Assembly: GCA_963575645.1 (NCBI GenBank)
Contig: OY754466.1
Span: 11,014,001 to 11,078,000, forward strand
Source: Xanthostigma xanthostigma
Taxonomy: Eukaryota; Arthropoda; Insecta; Raphidioptera; Raphidiidae
Direction of reading: 5' to 3'
DNA: 64,000 bases
How positions within the stretch are numbered: position 1 is the stretch's first letter; each line of letters begins with the position of its first letter. The position numbers were made by a program, and so were the translations under genes. The notes under the pieces were generated by a model. That model searched no databases and had not been told where the DNA came from. It worked only from the letters and a program-made list of their open reading frames with translations. Positions 1-10,372 of this stretch are shown here, piece by piece.

Positions 1-1273
1 TACATACTGAAGGGTATATATAATTTGGTACTGATGTTGAATTGATATGTAGTATTGAAATTAAGTAAAAAATGTTGTTTTAAGGGGTGTATTAAGGGGT
101 AATTTTTTTTTATTTTGTTCAAAATCAAAGTTAAGTTTATACAATAGGAGCCACACTGCCTATTAAAGCAAATACACTATATTGTCGGCAGGGTTTCGCA
201 CTGCGACCCGAGTTTTTAATCATGTTCTACCAAGTTCCGAGTGAAAAATTAGTGCAAATTATAATAATTTATATGTTTTCATTATATAGTAACCTACATA
301 TAATTAGGCCTTGGCTGGTTTGTAGGGTATATAATTAAATAAATAACGAAATAGAATAAGTCACACTTAAAAAAAGGTTGTTTAGAGATGAACACAAACC
401 GCCGATTCTTTTTTTATTAAGACACCTAAGAAAAAGCTAATTTCCGGTCTTATTCTTTATTATAGCAAGGACGATGGTTGGATTAAAAACGATTGATACC
501 AACGGAATGGGTCAACGACATAAAATAGCCCCTTCAATTTAAATGATAAATTATTGATGTCACTTAGGAAAACTATAGTATCAAATGGAAGTGTAACTTT
601 TTAAAAATTTAAAATTTATTTTTGAATTGTTCAATCTTGACACTCGTTGTGAATCGCGGTCGTCATGAGGAAGTTATTTGAAAAAGGAAACAAATAAAAG
701 CTTCATGCATCCCTTTTTAAACATGTATATTTGGACCGTTTTTTTTTTATTTAAAAAATAAGCCGTTTCTTAATTTCTTAAAAAAAAAGTAGAAAAAACG
801 GCACACTCGGCGTTTCATGCTTATCTAGAAACAACATTTCTTTTAAAGTGTGACTAATTCTACTTCTTTATGACTAAGGGTTTATTGTGCTGGGCTCTTA
901 AGCCATTACTGGTGTATTGAAGCAATATTTTCGGAGAAAATATTTCCATGTTTATATGATTCCAAGAAAAAAATGAATATTTCTAACGAAATGATGTATT
1001 AACAGTATACGTAATACTTTTTTATATTGCAGTCAAACCTGCGTAAAGTTGAAAAACTCTCTAGGGAAGATTCTTTTTTTACTTTTATAAGACCTTATGT
1101 TTTTTCGTACAACTATTTCAGCATTTTAATAATAAGGGTTTGAAAGCTGTATATAAAACAAAAACATGCCGACAAGAATAGTGTATTCACAAAAGAACTT
1201 CGAATTCAGACTATGCTATTCAACTTGAAAAAGCATTTTTTAATAAAATCCGTTCACGTTATATCGTTTTAAG
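1..1273. other. AT-rich non-coding DNA, nothing recognised
   Basis: This stretch is low-complexity AT-rich sequence with homopolymer A and T runs. I see no credible reading frame, RNA gene or repeat that I can tie to another part of the window. Confidence 0.5.
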
Positions 1274-1693
1274 GCCGCTGCACACGAGACTATTTTTTCC
1301 GTTAGAATTGATTCTGTGACTTGCGCTGGCTGGCGTGCTGGCTGCGAATATGGAAATGTCACTCAGGGCTAGCGTGCGTGGTCACAAGATGAATATTAGA
1401 GCCTTTTTCCGTGCTTGTTTATCAACTTGTTTTGAGCAAGAACCAATCAGAAAACAGCAAACGCCCACAAACAAACATGTGCGTTCTGTTCAGAGACAAT
1501 AAACGTTCACTGTTGTTAACATTTGAGCTGTCAATGCGCGTGCACCAAACCCGTTTACAAAGTCAGCTTCGATGCAAGCATCGTGTGAAGCGAACGCACA
1601 AAAACCTTCACGAAACACAGCGCCACTGTCCGCTTGAAACATAGCAGCCAAATCTAGGAATCAATCAGAAAAACCAGCCTCGTGTGCTGCAGT
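1274..1693. mobile_element. MITE-like element with CTGCACACGAG ends
   Basis: The left end (CCGCTGCACACGAGAC) is the inverse of the right end (CCTCGTGTGCTGCAG). The interior shares long stretches with 50090-51240, including 'caagaaccaatcag' and 'cgcccacaaacaaac', so the two are copies of one family. The 77-codon plus-strand frame inside (1411-1644) is not conserved in the second copy and is not treated as a gene. I did not find a clean target-site duplication. Confidence 0.6.
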
Positions 1694-1723
1694 GACCTTT
1701 ATATATGTTACAGTTAATACAAG

Positions 1724-1826
1724 AAAGTAGTTAATTCGCGAATTAACCGGCTAATACCCGAATTAACTAATCCTTGACGTTTGTTAATTCGGGTATTAGC
1801 CGGTTAATTCGCGAATAAACTACTTT
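1724..1826. repeat. Near-perfect 103-bp palindrome
   Basis: The arm AAAGTAGTTAATTCGCGAAT and onward is repeated inverted, ending TAAACTACTTT, around a roughly 15-nt centre. The arms themselves contain smaller palindromes (TTCGCGAA, TTAACCGGCTAA), giving a cruciform-prone block. Confidence 0.85.
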
Positions 1827-1883
1827 GCTCGTGGCTTCCATGGCATACAGTGTTTTTAAAATATCAAAATAATATATAATAAT

Positions 1884-2139
1884 AACAAGGAGACTGAGAA
1901 GCGGACAAAATATCAAGAGCTTCTTTTCGAACTCAGGAAGCAGTATCCAGAGTATTCTGTTAAAATAATTGTTCTTATAATTGGTGTTCTTGGAGGAGCC
2001 AAATCGTCACTGTTGGCAAATATAAAATCTATTTCGGGCATGTCAGCGTAATGCTGAGTCACTAGTCTATCGCATGCAAAAAGCCGTGCTTATCGGGTCG
2101 CTCCGTGTACTCCGTGCGCAAGACCCAAACTCACTGTAA
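1884..2139 (+). pseudogene. Broken C-terminal domain of a non-LTR retrotransposon reverse transcriptase
   Basis: Two frames read like the domain that follows the RT in some invertebrate non-LTR elements. Frame one (1884-2051) gives KRTKYQELLFELRKQYPEYS followed by a hydrophobic strand ending IIGVLGG, then a stop. Frame two (2053-2139) gives RMQKAVLIGSLRVLRAQD and a stop. In the family these lie in one protein (a KY.EL...R.Q...IG.LG block, then a MQK.VL.GS..ILR block), so a small indel near 2050 has broken the frame. No RT catalytic motif survives upstream and no poly-A or repeat tail marks the 3' end. The family recognition is from memory of sequence patterns. A chance match is unlikely because two blocks occur in the right order and at about the right spacing. 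Confidence 0.6.
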
Positions 2140-2650
2140 TCGCTCATTTCATGGTTTGAGACGCGGTTATAGTTGCAAGTGTCCCTTGTATGACGGTGAC
2201 GAACCTGAAGTTTTGGATGCTTGTGGATGCAGAATTTTTTACGGAATTTTTTCTGTCTCTATTATAATAATAATAATTTAACACCAATTTAATTGCAGGC
2301 AGCGAAAAATGTGCGCAGAGATAAACATATTTATTTATTTGAAATATCAAATATCATCTTTCTATGAAATTGAAAAGGGTTCAGTTAGCATATTTAGGTT
2401 TTTTAGAAAACGGTAACATTAGTTGACATCCAGTACCTACTATTATTATAATTATTGTAGTTCCATATCATATGCTATTCAGACATGTCCCTCCACCATA
2501 TGTGTACCCGTCCTGCCACCACATCGTACAGCAGGACAGTAAGTTAAAAAAATATCATGTTTCTATGAAACTGGAAAAGGCTCCGGTAACATATTTCGGT
2601 TTTTTAGGAAGTGATAACATATTTTTGACTCACCGAGTTTCAAAATATTT

Positions 2651-2922
2651 TAATAATAAAAATCATAATGCGTTTAACATCTGTTTCTCGAATTTATGTC
2701 ATTACAGACGCCATCCGCACCATTACTATTTTCCATCTATCACACTTCCCGTTATTTTCTACATTTTAATAAACTTCCACTTAATTAATAACAATTGGAG
2801 AATGAAGGAATTTTAGGACATTACGTAGGAGTTTGACGTGTAATCGGCCATGGCATTGAATAAGGAACCATCTCGATATTTATCTGGAATTATTGAGGGA
2901 AACCATGGAAAACCTCAACTTT
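2651..2922 (-). mobile_element. tRNA-derived SINE, family A, 5'-truncated copy
   Basis: This is the reverse complement of the body and 3' end of the SINE family seen complete at 44217-44625. It carries 'cgtttaac..ctgtttctcga', 'tcacacttcccgttattttc', 'aaggaaccatctcgatattt' and 'attgagggaaaccatgg'. The tRNA-like head is missing. The 114-codon plus-strand frame at 2472-2816 is an antisense read-through of this copy, not a gene. Confidence 0.8.
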
Positions 2923-3005
2923 CATGAATAAGTGCGAATAACTGACTGTCTATGTAAATCTATACTCAAAGGTAATAACATTGAACAATTTTTATGTCCT
3001 AATAA

Positions 3006-4826
3006 AAGGGTATAGCAGGTTAAGCATTAAGAATGTGCCCCCAGAGCCAAATGTAATGAATATCATATTGTTATGTGCGTTACTCATTTACATTACTATT
3101 TATGTAATTTTTGACTCCCGATCTCTTACTGTCATTGCGTGACCCTGAAAAAGGACCTGATAACAGCAAATTTTTTAAACTTTTCGTTCTCTAAAACTAA
3201 TAGAGCTAGGAATGTGATTCCAATGCCAAACTATAGACAACATTATGACAAATATTACATATATTTTTCTTAATTATTTTGCTAATTATAAATACATTTT
3301 TTAATAGTAATATTTTTTCTTGGCTATAATTAGTAAGTTCTAACAGAGTGACCACTTTCAAAAAATTCTGAAAAATAGCACCTAATGTGTAGATTTTAGT
3401 GTTATAAGTTTCATCAAAATCGGATGCCTGCAACATCTTCAAAAAAAATTTTTTTATTACTCAAGTCCCTATTTGTGACTCTACATATTAAACTTTTGAA
3501 TGATATGTTTAATAATAATAATACAAAATAGGAAAAAGTTACGCTCCATCCACTCTGCTAACCCCGTAAGAGTCTGGCATGTTTTGTAATCAAATAATTC
3601 ATTGCTTTGAAAAAGATACTTTACCATCTTATTTTGGATTTGATGCAATGTCACGAGAAGATCACACATGAGTTGATGTTGATTTTCGATGGTACATATG
3701 TCCGTCACCAAAAGAGTTTTAACAACGAGTACCAGAGAAAATCGTATTCGGGACAGAAAAAGATGCATTTGTGCAAGCCATTTACAACTAATTGTACTGA
3801 TGGTTATATTGTCGATATTTTAGGATAGAATATATGAATGCAAAAATGAATACGTTAAACACCCTGAGCGTGGAAGTTGAAACTCAAAATTGGATTAGAA
3901 GAAAAAAACCATTTAAAACATTAATGGCATCTGAAGTGATGGATTTCCCGAAACTCGGTGAAATTGAATTAAAAATATTATTCACGGGGTCATACCAACT
4001 ATCTCAGGCGGTTTCATATCTGGCAGAGTTAACTGGAAATCAAGATAGTCCTCAAATACAATATATAAAAGATTCACCTAAATCCTTAAAATTGAAAATC
4101 AACATCAACTCATGTGTGATGTTACATAATTTTTTAGCTATGTAAGTGGTGTGATTATCAATAAGATCTTCTCGTGACATTGCATCAAATCCAAAATAAG
4201 ATGGTAAAGTACCTATCTTTTTCAAAGCAATGAATTATTTGATTACAAAACATGCTAGACTCTTACGGGGTTAGCAGAGTGGATGGAGCGTAACTTTTTC
4301 CTATTTTGTATTATTATTATTAAACATATCATTCAAAATTTTAATATGTAGTCACAAATAGGGACTTGAGTAATCAAAAAAAATTTTTTTGAAGATGTTG
4401 CAGGCATCCGATTTTGATGAAACTTATATCAATAAAATCTACACATTAGGTGCTATTTTTCAGAATTTTTTGAAAGTGGTCACTCTGTTAGAACTTACTA
4501 ATTATAGCCAAGAAAAAAATATTACTATTAAAAAATGTATTTATAATTAGCAAAATAATTAACAAAAATATATGTAATATTTGTCATAATGTTGTCTATA
4601 GTTTGGCATTGGAATCACATTCCTAGCTCTATTAGTTTTAGAGAACGAAAAGTTTAAAAAATTTGCTGTTATCAGGTCCTTTTTCAGGGTCACGCAATGA
4701 CAGTAAGAGATCGGGAGTCAAAAATTACATAAATAGTAATGTAAATGAGTAACGTACATAACAATATGATATTCATTACATTTGGCTCTGGGGGCACATT
4801 CTTAATGCTTAACCTGCTATACCCTT
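3006..4826. mobile_element. 1.8-kb DNA transposon with ~0.65-kb inverted repeats and TAA target duplication
   Basis: The left arm (3006 to about 3690) and right arm (about 4097-4826) are near-perfect inverse copies. The termini are AAGGGTATAGCAGGTTAAGC and its complement. TAA occurs immediately outside both ends (3003-3005 and 4827-4829). A 3-bp TAA/TTA duplication is typical of the PIF/Harbinger superfamily. The right arm holds about 45 extra bases near 4125-4170. The centre carries transposase remains (3607-4145). The arms run into the coding part, so this is probably a deletion or inverted-duplication derivative, not a full element. Confidence 0.85.
3607..4145 (+). pseudogene. Deleted DDE-type transposase inside the TAA-flanked inverted-repeat element
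   Basis: The first frame (3607-3828, 73 aa) contains IFDGTYV...EYQRKSYSGQKK...LCKPF...DGYIVDILG. This matches the first catalytic Asp region (DGTY) of a DDE transposase group common in invertebrates, where it is followed by a GPY and a long catalytic domain. Here a stop follows directly. A second frame (3834-4145, 103 aa) contains FPKLGEIELKILFTGSYQLS and SYLAEL, which resemble the C-terminal part of the same proteins (PKL...L..LT.GTYQLKQ..SY). The middle of the protein, with the remaining catalytic residues, is absent. The first 25-30 codons lie in the inverted-repeat arm and so occur again, inverted, near 4170-4230. Assignment to PIF/Harbinger rests mainly on the 3-bp duplication. Confidence 0.65.
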
Positions 4827-4829
4827 TAA

Positions 4830-6008
4830 CTTTATTATAAATTATTTTTATATTTAAAATTGTGCATATAGGTTTAACAATTTCGTATGTCTAACGTTAT
4901 AACTTATACGTTTAACATAAAAGCAAAAATTTTATAGTCTATAAGTACTTTTAATTTTAAGGCAAATTTTTTAAATTTACGCACTAAAAATAAGCTGCAG
5001 AAGAAACAATTAAGATGAAAAATATGCGGTTTACGCACAATGTTATTTTCTATTATAAATCATGAAATTAATTGCCCTTCTCTTTTGTTTATGTTCTTTG
5101 TGTATATTTTTCTATAATCTTTTCTTAAGATTACACGAACAGAAAATGAACTCTAGAATCGATTTAAATTAAATTACTTACCACAACTTTTATTAATAGG
5201 TACAACATGATTTTTTTTCCTTCCCGTATTTATATAAGTATATAGATTTCTGAGTCAAGGGCATAGATAACGGGGCGGACTAAAGGGGGTAATTACCCCC
5301 CCCCCAGGATCATAAAAATAAAACCGAAAATATTACGAATACCTGGCTAAAAAATCAAATTTAGAAATTCTTATTGAAAATTTTTTTTTAATATTGGTTT
5401 GGAAATTAATATTTTGCTCGACACCTTCCTTCGTGAGTATTCTTGTGTAATATTTATTAAACTTAAAAAAATATTACATTTTTTTCCCTGGATAGTTGGA
5501 ATCGACCCATTCCGATTTGGATGAAATTTGGTCAGAAGTTTTCTTTTATCCTATAACGAAGTTTTACTAACGGAAAAAAAATATTTTTTTTTTCAAAAGT
5601 TATGCAAAATTCATAAATTTATCATTTTTTGAATCTTCAAAATTTATTTTTTGAATATCTCGAAAACTATTATCGTTATAATAATTAATCGACCTTGGTT
5701 CACTTTAAAGAATTATATTTGGGGCTACAAAAAATATATTTAATTTTTTTTTTTGAAAAATCATAATCCCTTAAGTTATTTCATTTCATGAACGAAGTAG
5801 AGTTTTATATCCTAGCATAGTCAGTGCACACCAGAAGCATATTTTTAAATCGATTTAGCTATCTCTTACATCGCAGCCTCTTTTATAGAACAATTTGTAT
5901 GTCATATACGTATTTGAATTATAATAAACTCAAAAATTTCTATTGCATTCTCTGCATTTCCTCGACAACCGGGACTTACAAATAGCACACAAAAAATGTT
6001 AATATATT
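4830..6008. other. AT-rich non-coding DNA
   Basis: There is no supported gene here. The stretch holds homopolymer runs and a G/C-tract pair near 5284-5307 (aagggggtaa ttacccccccccc). The segment around 5480-5800 ('ttggatgaaatttggtcaga', then repeated 'tcgaaaacta'-type phrases) has the look of an old dispersed repeat without a second copy in this window. Confidence 0.4.
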
Positions 6009-6540
6009 ATACTAGCTGTTACCCGCTCGCTTCGCTGAACGTAACATAATTAATTTATCACAATTATGCTGGGTTTCATTGTCAAAAAAATTGATTTGGC
6101 AATTACCTTGGATTGTGATCATATAATTACAGTTTTTATACACGCAGGAGCAGTCTAATGTCGTATTCAAACTCCCTGTCATCTAGAAAAGTGATGTCAA
6201 AGATACGGCCCGCGGGCTGCATCAGGCTCTAAAGCCATCTCAATACGACCCGCGATCAGAATCTATTCTAAAAATAACTATATTTCAAATATGACACTTG
6301 ACATCAATGAGCTTATCAAAAACAAGAAAGACAAGATGTCTGGATCCTAAATCTCAAGATTATTTACCCTTTATATTACCTTTATATGAAAATTGATTTA
6401 ACCTAAATAAATAAAGATTTAATTTTTTAGAAAAATCAATCTGACACCCTTGATCTAAAATATTAGATTGTACTCACTGCACAAAAATAAATGATTGGTC
6501 TAGAAGACCGCTTTTCAAGCTAAATTTTGATCAAAATACA
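6009..6540 (-). repeat. Dispersed host repeat R1 (minus), interrupted by a hAT MITE
   Basis: On the minus strand this reads '...acaatctaata' | insertion | 'ttctagatgacagggagttt...cattagactgctcctg...aattatatgatcacaatc', ending 'gcgagcgggtaacagctagt'. The same sequence, in the same order, is at 40147-40950 on the plus strand. Shorter pieces of the family ('gatcacaat.taaggttattg') recur near 6700, 12050, 26130 and 55030. The minus-strand end CTAG|T resembles a Helitron 3' end. Confidence 0.7.
6189..6452. mobile_element. hAT-like MITE, 264 bp
   Basis: The ends are AAGTGATGTCAAAGA and TCTGACACCCTTG, with a 'cggcccgcgggc' core near the left end, as in many hAT MITEs. It is flanked by ATCTAGAA (6181-6188) and ATCTAAAA (6453-6460), a 7-of-8 target-site duplication. 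It interrupts host repeat R1 precisely at the site used by other elements in the second copy (see 40204-40817). Confidence 0.75.
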
Positions 6541-7233
6541 TAGAAAAACGTTCTTTCGAAGTGGAAACTGTATAAAAAACGATGCTAAATACATGTATAC
6601 ACAGTTTAAGACAAATAAAGTTTCAATATATTAATTATTCTTCGAAGAAGATCAATTTGAAACTTTAGTATGCTTTTCATATGATGAAATAGGTATGTAT
6701 GATCACAATGTAAGGTTATTGTTAAATAAGATTTTTTGACAATCCTTTCTGCACCCCAGCATTAGACTTAGGTAGAAGTGGCGTAGGGTGGCAGAACGGG
6801 GAAAATGCTACAAGCCCCTGGTCTGAGGGGGCCCCCGGCCCGAGAAGCTATTTGGACAGGAATAAACTAACATTTATTACAAAATTTGGTAAAAAATATT
6901 AATTGTGTATTTAATCAATTTAAGTTAGGTATTAACTTCAGAACATATACGAATTATACAAATATCTACTTTACTTCGTGATTTATAAAGATGAAACAAC
7001 AACGTGAAACTTTTTTATATTAAGGGAGGGCCCCTTCCGATCAATTTGCCACTAGCCTCAGGTGGTATATTTACACCGCTGCTTGGTAGGCGGTAAGATA
7101 GTGAAATAAAACATAATTTCTGAAATCATAAGTAAAATTACAAAAAAATTCAAATAGTTTTTAAATTAAGTCCATTTAAACATTCATATAGGCAGATACA
7201 TACGAAGAATAATTTTATATAATAGTATATGAT
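6541..7233. other. Intergenic DNA with R1-type fragment
   Basis: The segment 6695-6770 ('gatcacaatgtaaggttatt ... ccagcattaga') is a fragment of the R1-type dispersed repeat. Around 6780-7080 lies a more G-rich, unassigned repeat-like tract ('gtctgagggggcccccggcc', 'ggagggccccttccga'). No coding region is supported. Confidence 0.45.
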
Positions 7234-7795
7234 ATCTTAAAAAAAAAACTTCGGAGAAGTAAAAACTTCGTTCTGTGCTAAATTCAAAAACTTGAGACGA
7301 CTGAATCTCAGAATTATAACTTAAAAAAAAAAAGAATTTCGAGGCAGACAAGAAATTGAAATCAAGCTCGAAATTCTGTGCCTAAGACGTCGAAAAAAAA
7401 AAGAAATTTGGGGCAGACAAGGAATTGAAATCCAACTTCGAAATTCTGTGCTTATAAAAGCTACAAGAGCAACAGCAAAAAAATGCAAAGACGGTGTTCG
7501 CATAACTCCTTTAGTTACCACTAAAAAAACGCCGTCTGTGCACTTTTTTTTGCTGTTGCTCTTGTAGCTTTTATAAGCACAGAATTTCGAAGTTGGATTT
7601 CAATTCCTTGTCTGCCCCAAAATACTTTTTTTTTTCGACGTCTTAGGCACAGAATTTCGAGCTTGATTTCAATTTCTTGTCTGCCTCGAAATTCTTTTTT
7701 TTTTTTAAGTTATAATTCTGAGATTCAGTCGTCTCAAGTTTTTGAATTTAGCACAGAACGAAGTTTTTACTTCTCCGAAGTTTTTTTTTTAAGAT
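7234..7795. repeat. 562-bp near-perfect palindrome (foldback)
   Basis: The arm from 7234 (ATCTTAAAAAAAAAACTTCG) is repeated inverted up to 7795. The unpaired centre is only about 40 bp (around 7495-7538, 'ggtgttcgcataactccttt'). Each arm contains two copies of a degenerate unit ('cagacaag.aattgaaatc...cgaaattctgtgc'). The open frames reported on either strand here are translations of this palindrome. No clear target duplication is visible, so its class is unknown. Confidence 0.9.
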
Positions 7796-8355
7796 TTCAC
7801 GTCTTTTTCCAAAGTGTGAGACATTATTTTTATTTTTTCTCCAAAAAATAAACATATGTGCATTTTTAGAATTAAGAGGCCACAGATTCCATGAAGGCCA
7901 ATTTTGAAGGCATGAAAAAAAATCAATGAACAAGGCCAACCATTAAAAATACAAAAATTTTTTCATATCATTTGTAAAATACTTATTTTGCATTAAAAAA
8001 GAAGTTTCACTTTGAAAACTTTCCTCTTTTTAATTTTTGTTGCACTTTTTATGATGAATATGTTTTTTAATAAATTAAATTATTTAAATCTAACTTCAGT
8101 CATATATTTTGTTATTTTTTAATAAAAAATTTGACGAAAGTGTATTTTTCAAAAAACAAGAAAAAAAAATTAAAAATTAAAAAAGAAATATAAATATGTA
8201 TATGAGAAAAAAATTGAGAAAATAAATTAAAAATAAAAAAACAATTAAAAATATAAAAAAAAATTTAAAATTAAAAAAAAAATAAAAATAAAAAATATGA
8301 TTATATATAAATATCAAGTGGAAATAAAATGGAGTAGAAAAAAAATATTTTCCAA
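7796..8355. other. Extreme AT-rich low-complexity tract
   Basis: This is mostly A-rich and T-rich simple sequence, for example 8150-8340 with long aaaaaatt-type runs. I see no gene. The A-rich run may be the tail side of the tRNA-like sequence that follows on the minus strand. Confidence 0.5.
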
Positions 8356-8438
8356 TGATGCCGGCGGGAATCGAACCCGAGACCCTGTTATTAGTGTTAT
8401 TACTAGTCTAACGTCGTAACCGTTACTCCACGGGCACA
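8356..8438 (-). pseudogene. tRNA-like sequence (SINE head or tRNA pseudogene)
   Basis: On the minus strand it begins TGTGCCCGTGGAGTAACGG (A-box-like) and ends with the B-box GGTTCGATTCCCGCC followed by GGCATCA. The T arm folds, but the acceptor halves pair only partly. The region between the boxes (ACTAGTAATAACACTAATAA) does not give a normal anticodon arm. An A-rich tract lies downstream on that strand, which suggests a tRNA-derived SINE over a working tRNA. Confidence 0.55.
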
Positions 8439-9215
8439 CTCGCTGTGTAAGCTGTTATTGTGGTACAGAAGTATATATGGGTGATACGAAAAATCGGTCC
8501 TATGAAAGTCACGTGGTCACAGAACTATAAAACTTGGAAACTGGTCTCATATACACGGCGTTATATGGGAGCTAGGCAAAATCAATGTATAAGAATACGT
8601 TAGAGATACGTCGGCATTTAGCACAGAAAAGAATCTCTAACGAGATTCTTCGATAGACAGAACTTTTTTAGCGAGTATTTTATCTTTTATTATTTGTATT
8701 CTTCGCAATTTTCACCTGAGTTTTTCGTTCCTCATTTTTCATAAAAACATAAAATAAAAAAAAACTAGCTACTTGTGACAGGATGTGCATAGCTGTTCTG
8801 TAGAACGGAAATATGAAGCATGTTTTCAAATTAACTAAGGTATGTCACTTCCCTAACGTGGCATTTCTCTGAAAATTATATACCACACAGAAATTATTTC
8901 CGTAATTATGTGAAACTTTCAGTCTATGCTTGGAACGTGCATATTACATATGTATGTGACAAAGGTATGTTGATATAAACACAACAGACATGATAATGTC
9001 CATATTGTACCAGTTACTATATCACGTAGTACATATTTGTTATGCACAATAATGGCCATGTTTCTAACTTTGAAATTAAGTCAACAAGAACTCATCAATT
9101 AAATTTAAATTCAACGAAAAGTTTCATATATATACAGTGTAAACTCTGTATATTTAGATATCGAAAAACTTATTTAATACGTAGAAATTGCTAAGATTTG
9201 TTGTGTTTATGTTAC
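8439..9215. other. Non-coding DNA, nothing recognised
   Basis: I see no supported gene, RNA or repeat family. The composition is ordinary for the window. Confidence 0.4.
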
Positions 9216-9328
9216 GGTCAATGTCCGAAATCCGGGAAATGTCGACAATGCCCGGGCAATGTCGACATTGACCGGTGAATGTCGACAATGCCCGAGCCAC
9301 ATCGGGCAATGTCCGAAATCGGACAAGG
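9216..9328. repeat. Cluster of AATGTCGACATTG-type palindromic units
   Basis: About 113 bp contains six or more overlapping variants of AATGTCGACA(A/T)TG and AATGTCCGAAAT, with CCCGGGC, ACCGGT and CGGG between them. The block starts 'caatgtccgaaatccggg' and ends 'ggcaatgtccgaaatcgg', so its two flanks are direct copies. It is much richer in CpG than its surroundings. Confidence 0.75.
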
Positions 9329-10144
9329 TTCAAAAAATGGATTTTTTATAAACATGAAACGCTGACATTTGATTGTATCTTTATCATGATAAGTTATTAT
9401 TAACACTTTATGGAATTTTTATCACTGATATCAACTATTGAAGAATATATTTTTCAGCTTTCAAATAGTGCCTTGAATAACTCAAATTTGAACAAAATAT
9501 TTTGTAATCACTTGAATGAAACACAATTGAAACTCACTGAAAATCGACCGATTATTACGAGAATTCTAAAAAGAATGACAGCGCTAGAACTTACCAACGT
9601 CTTATAAAGCCGAATTTTGTAATAAATGGAAGGTTTTTGTATTTGAGTAATAAGAAGATTATGAGTAGATCAGCTTAAGAGAGCAATAAACATATTTTCA
9701 TTTAATAAAATAAATAAAATATGTGAAAATAAATTATCCGTAGTTTTGACCAAGTTGACTATGACTGCTAGTCTGCCTCTGTTTACATTGTTACCCTTAT
9801 AATGAAACACTCTATATAGTGTAACAACCACTCTCAATAGCGAAACAACATGTCATATTTAGACCCCAACAATGGGACTGTTAGAAATGTGTTCATTTGT
9901 TTGTAATAATTAAAATAATGGTATAGTAAAACACGACAAAATTAATAGATTATAATTTTGTTATGCAATTTTTTTTCACTTAATTTAAACCACTTATTCG
10001 TAAAATTATATTGTTTTCTTTTACTCTCCGTTTAACGAAAACTCTTTATAACGTAATAAAATACCCCGGTTCCTTCATATTTGCTATATAGAGTGCACAC
10101 GAATTGTTAAAAAAGTTAAAAAAATAACAAGATGCATGACTCAC
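9329..10144. other. Non-coding DNA; short unassigned frame
   Basis: A 65-codon plus-strand frame (9410-9607) follows the palindromic cluster. It has no domain I recognise and no splice context, and I do not call it a gene. The rest is AT-rich and would be intron of the minus-strand gene if the exon at 10145-10203 is real. Confidence 0.35.
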
Positions 10145-10203
10145 CTCGATTTTTTTGCCATTTTCCAGCAAATCAATTTCAAACTTGGAACGATGTGCTT
10201 TCT
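10145..10203 (-). CDS. Internal coding exon of an unidentified minus-strand host gene
   Basis: On the minus strand a T-rich tract ending TTTATTTATTTTCAG is followed by 59 nt and then GTGAGT. The 59 nt are open and, after a split first codon (N|AG), encode KAHRSKFEIDLLENGKKIE. The exon ends on a whole codon, GAG. The charged, balanced composition and clean acceptor and donor contrast with every other frame nearby. The length of 59 nt is not a multiple of three, so skipping it would shift the frame. I do not recognise the protein. Neighbouring exons would lie above 10.2 kb (upstream) and below 10.1 kb (downstream) on the minus strand, but none is obvious, which implies long transposon-filled introns. 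A transposon-derived exon is possible but nothing here repeats elsewhere in the window. Confidence 0.6.
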
Positions 10204-10372
10204 CTGAAAATAAATAAAAACATAATGAATAAAGTTTTATTAAACTATGATTTCTAGTAGTATTTTTAGAACCTGGACAACTTTTTCTAAATACATTTTT
10301 AAACTGGGTCAAATGCGAAACAAAATATAGACATTTTCTTATGATCATATAGTAAGTTGGAATAAAAACTTA

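Noticed and set aside
2472-2816. 114-codon plus-strand open frame
   Set aside because: It is an antisense reading of a SINE family A copy that also occurs at 41447, 44217 and 53221.
7321-7939. Several open frames on both strands, including near-identical peptides on opposite strands
   Set aside because: They are translations of the two arms of one palindrome.
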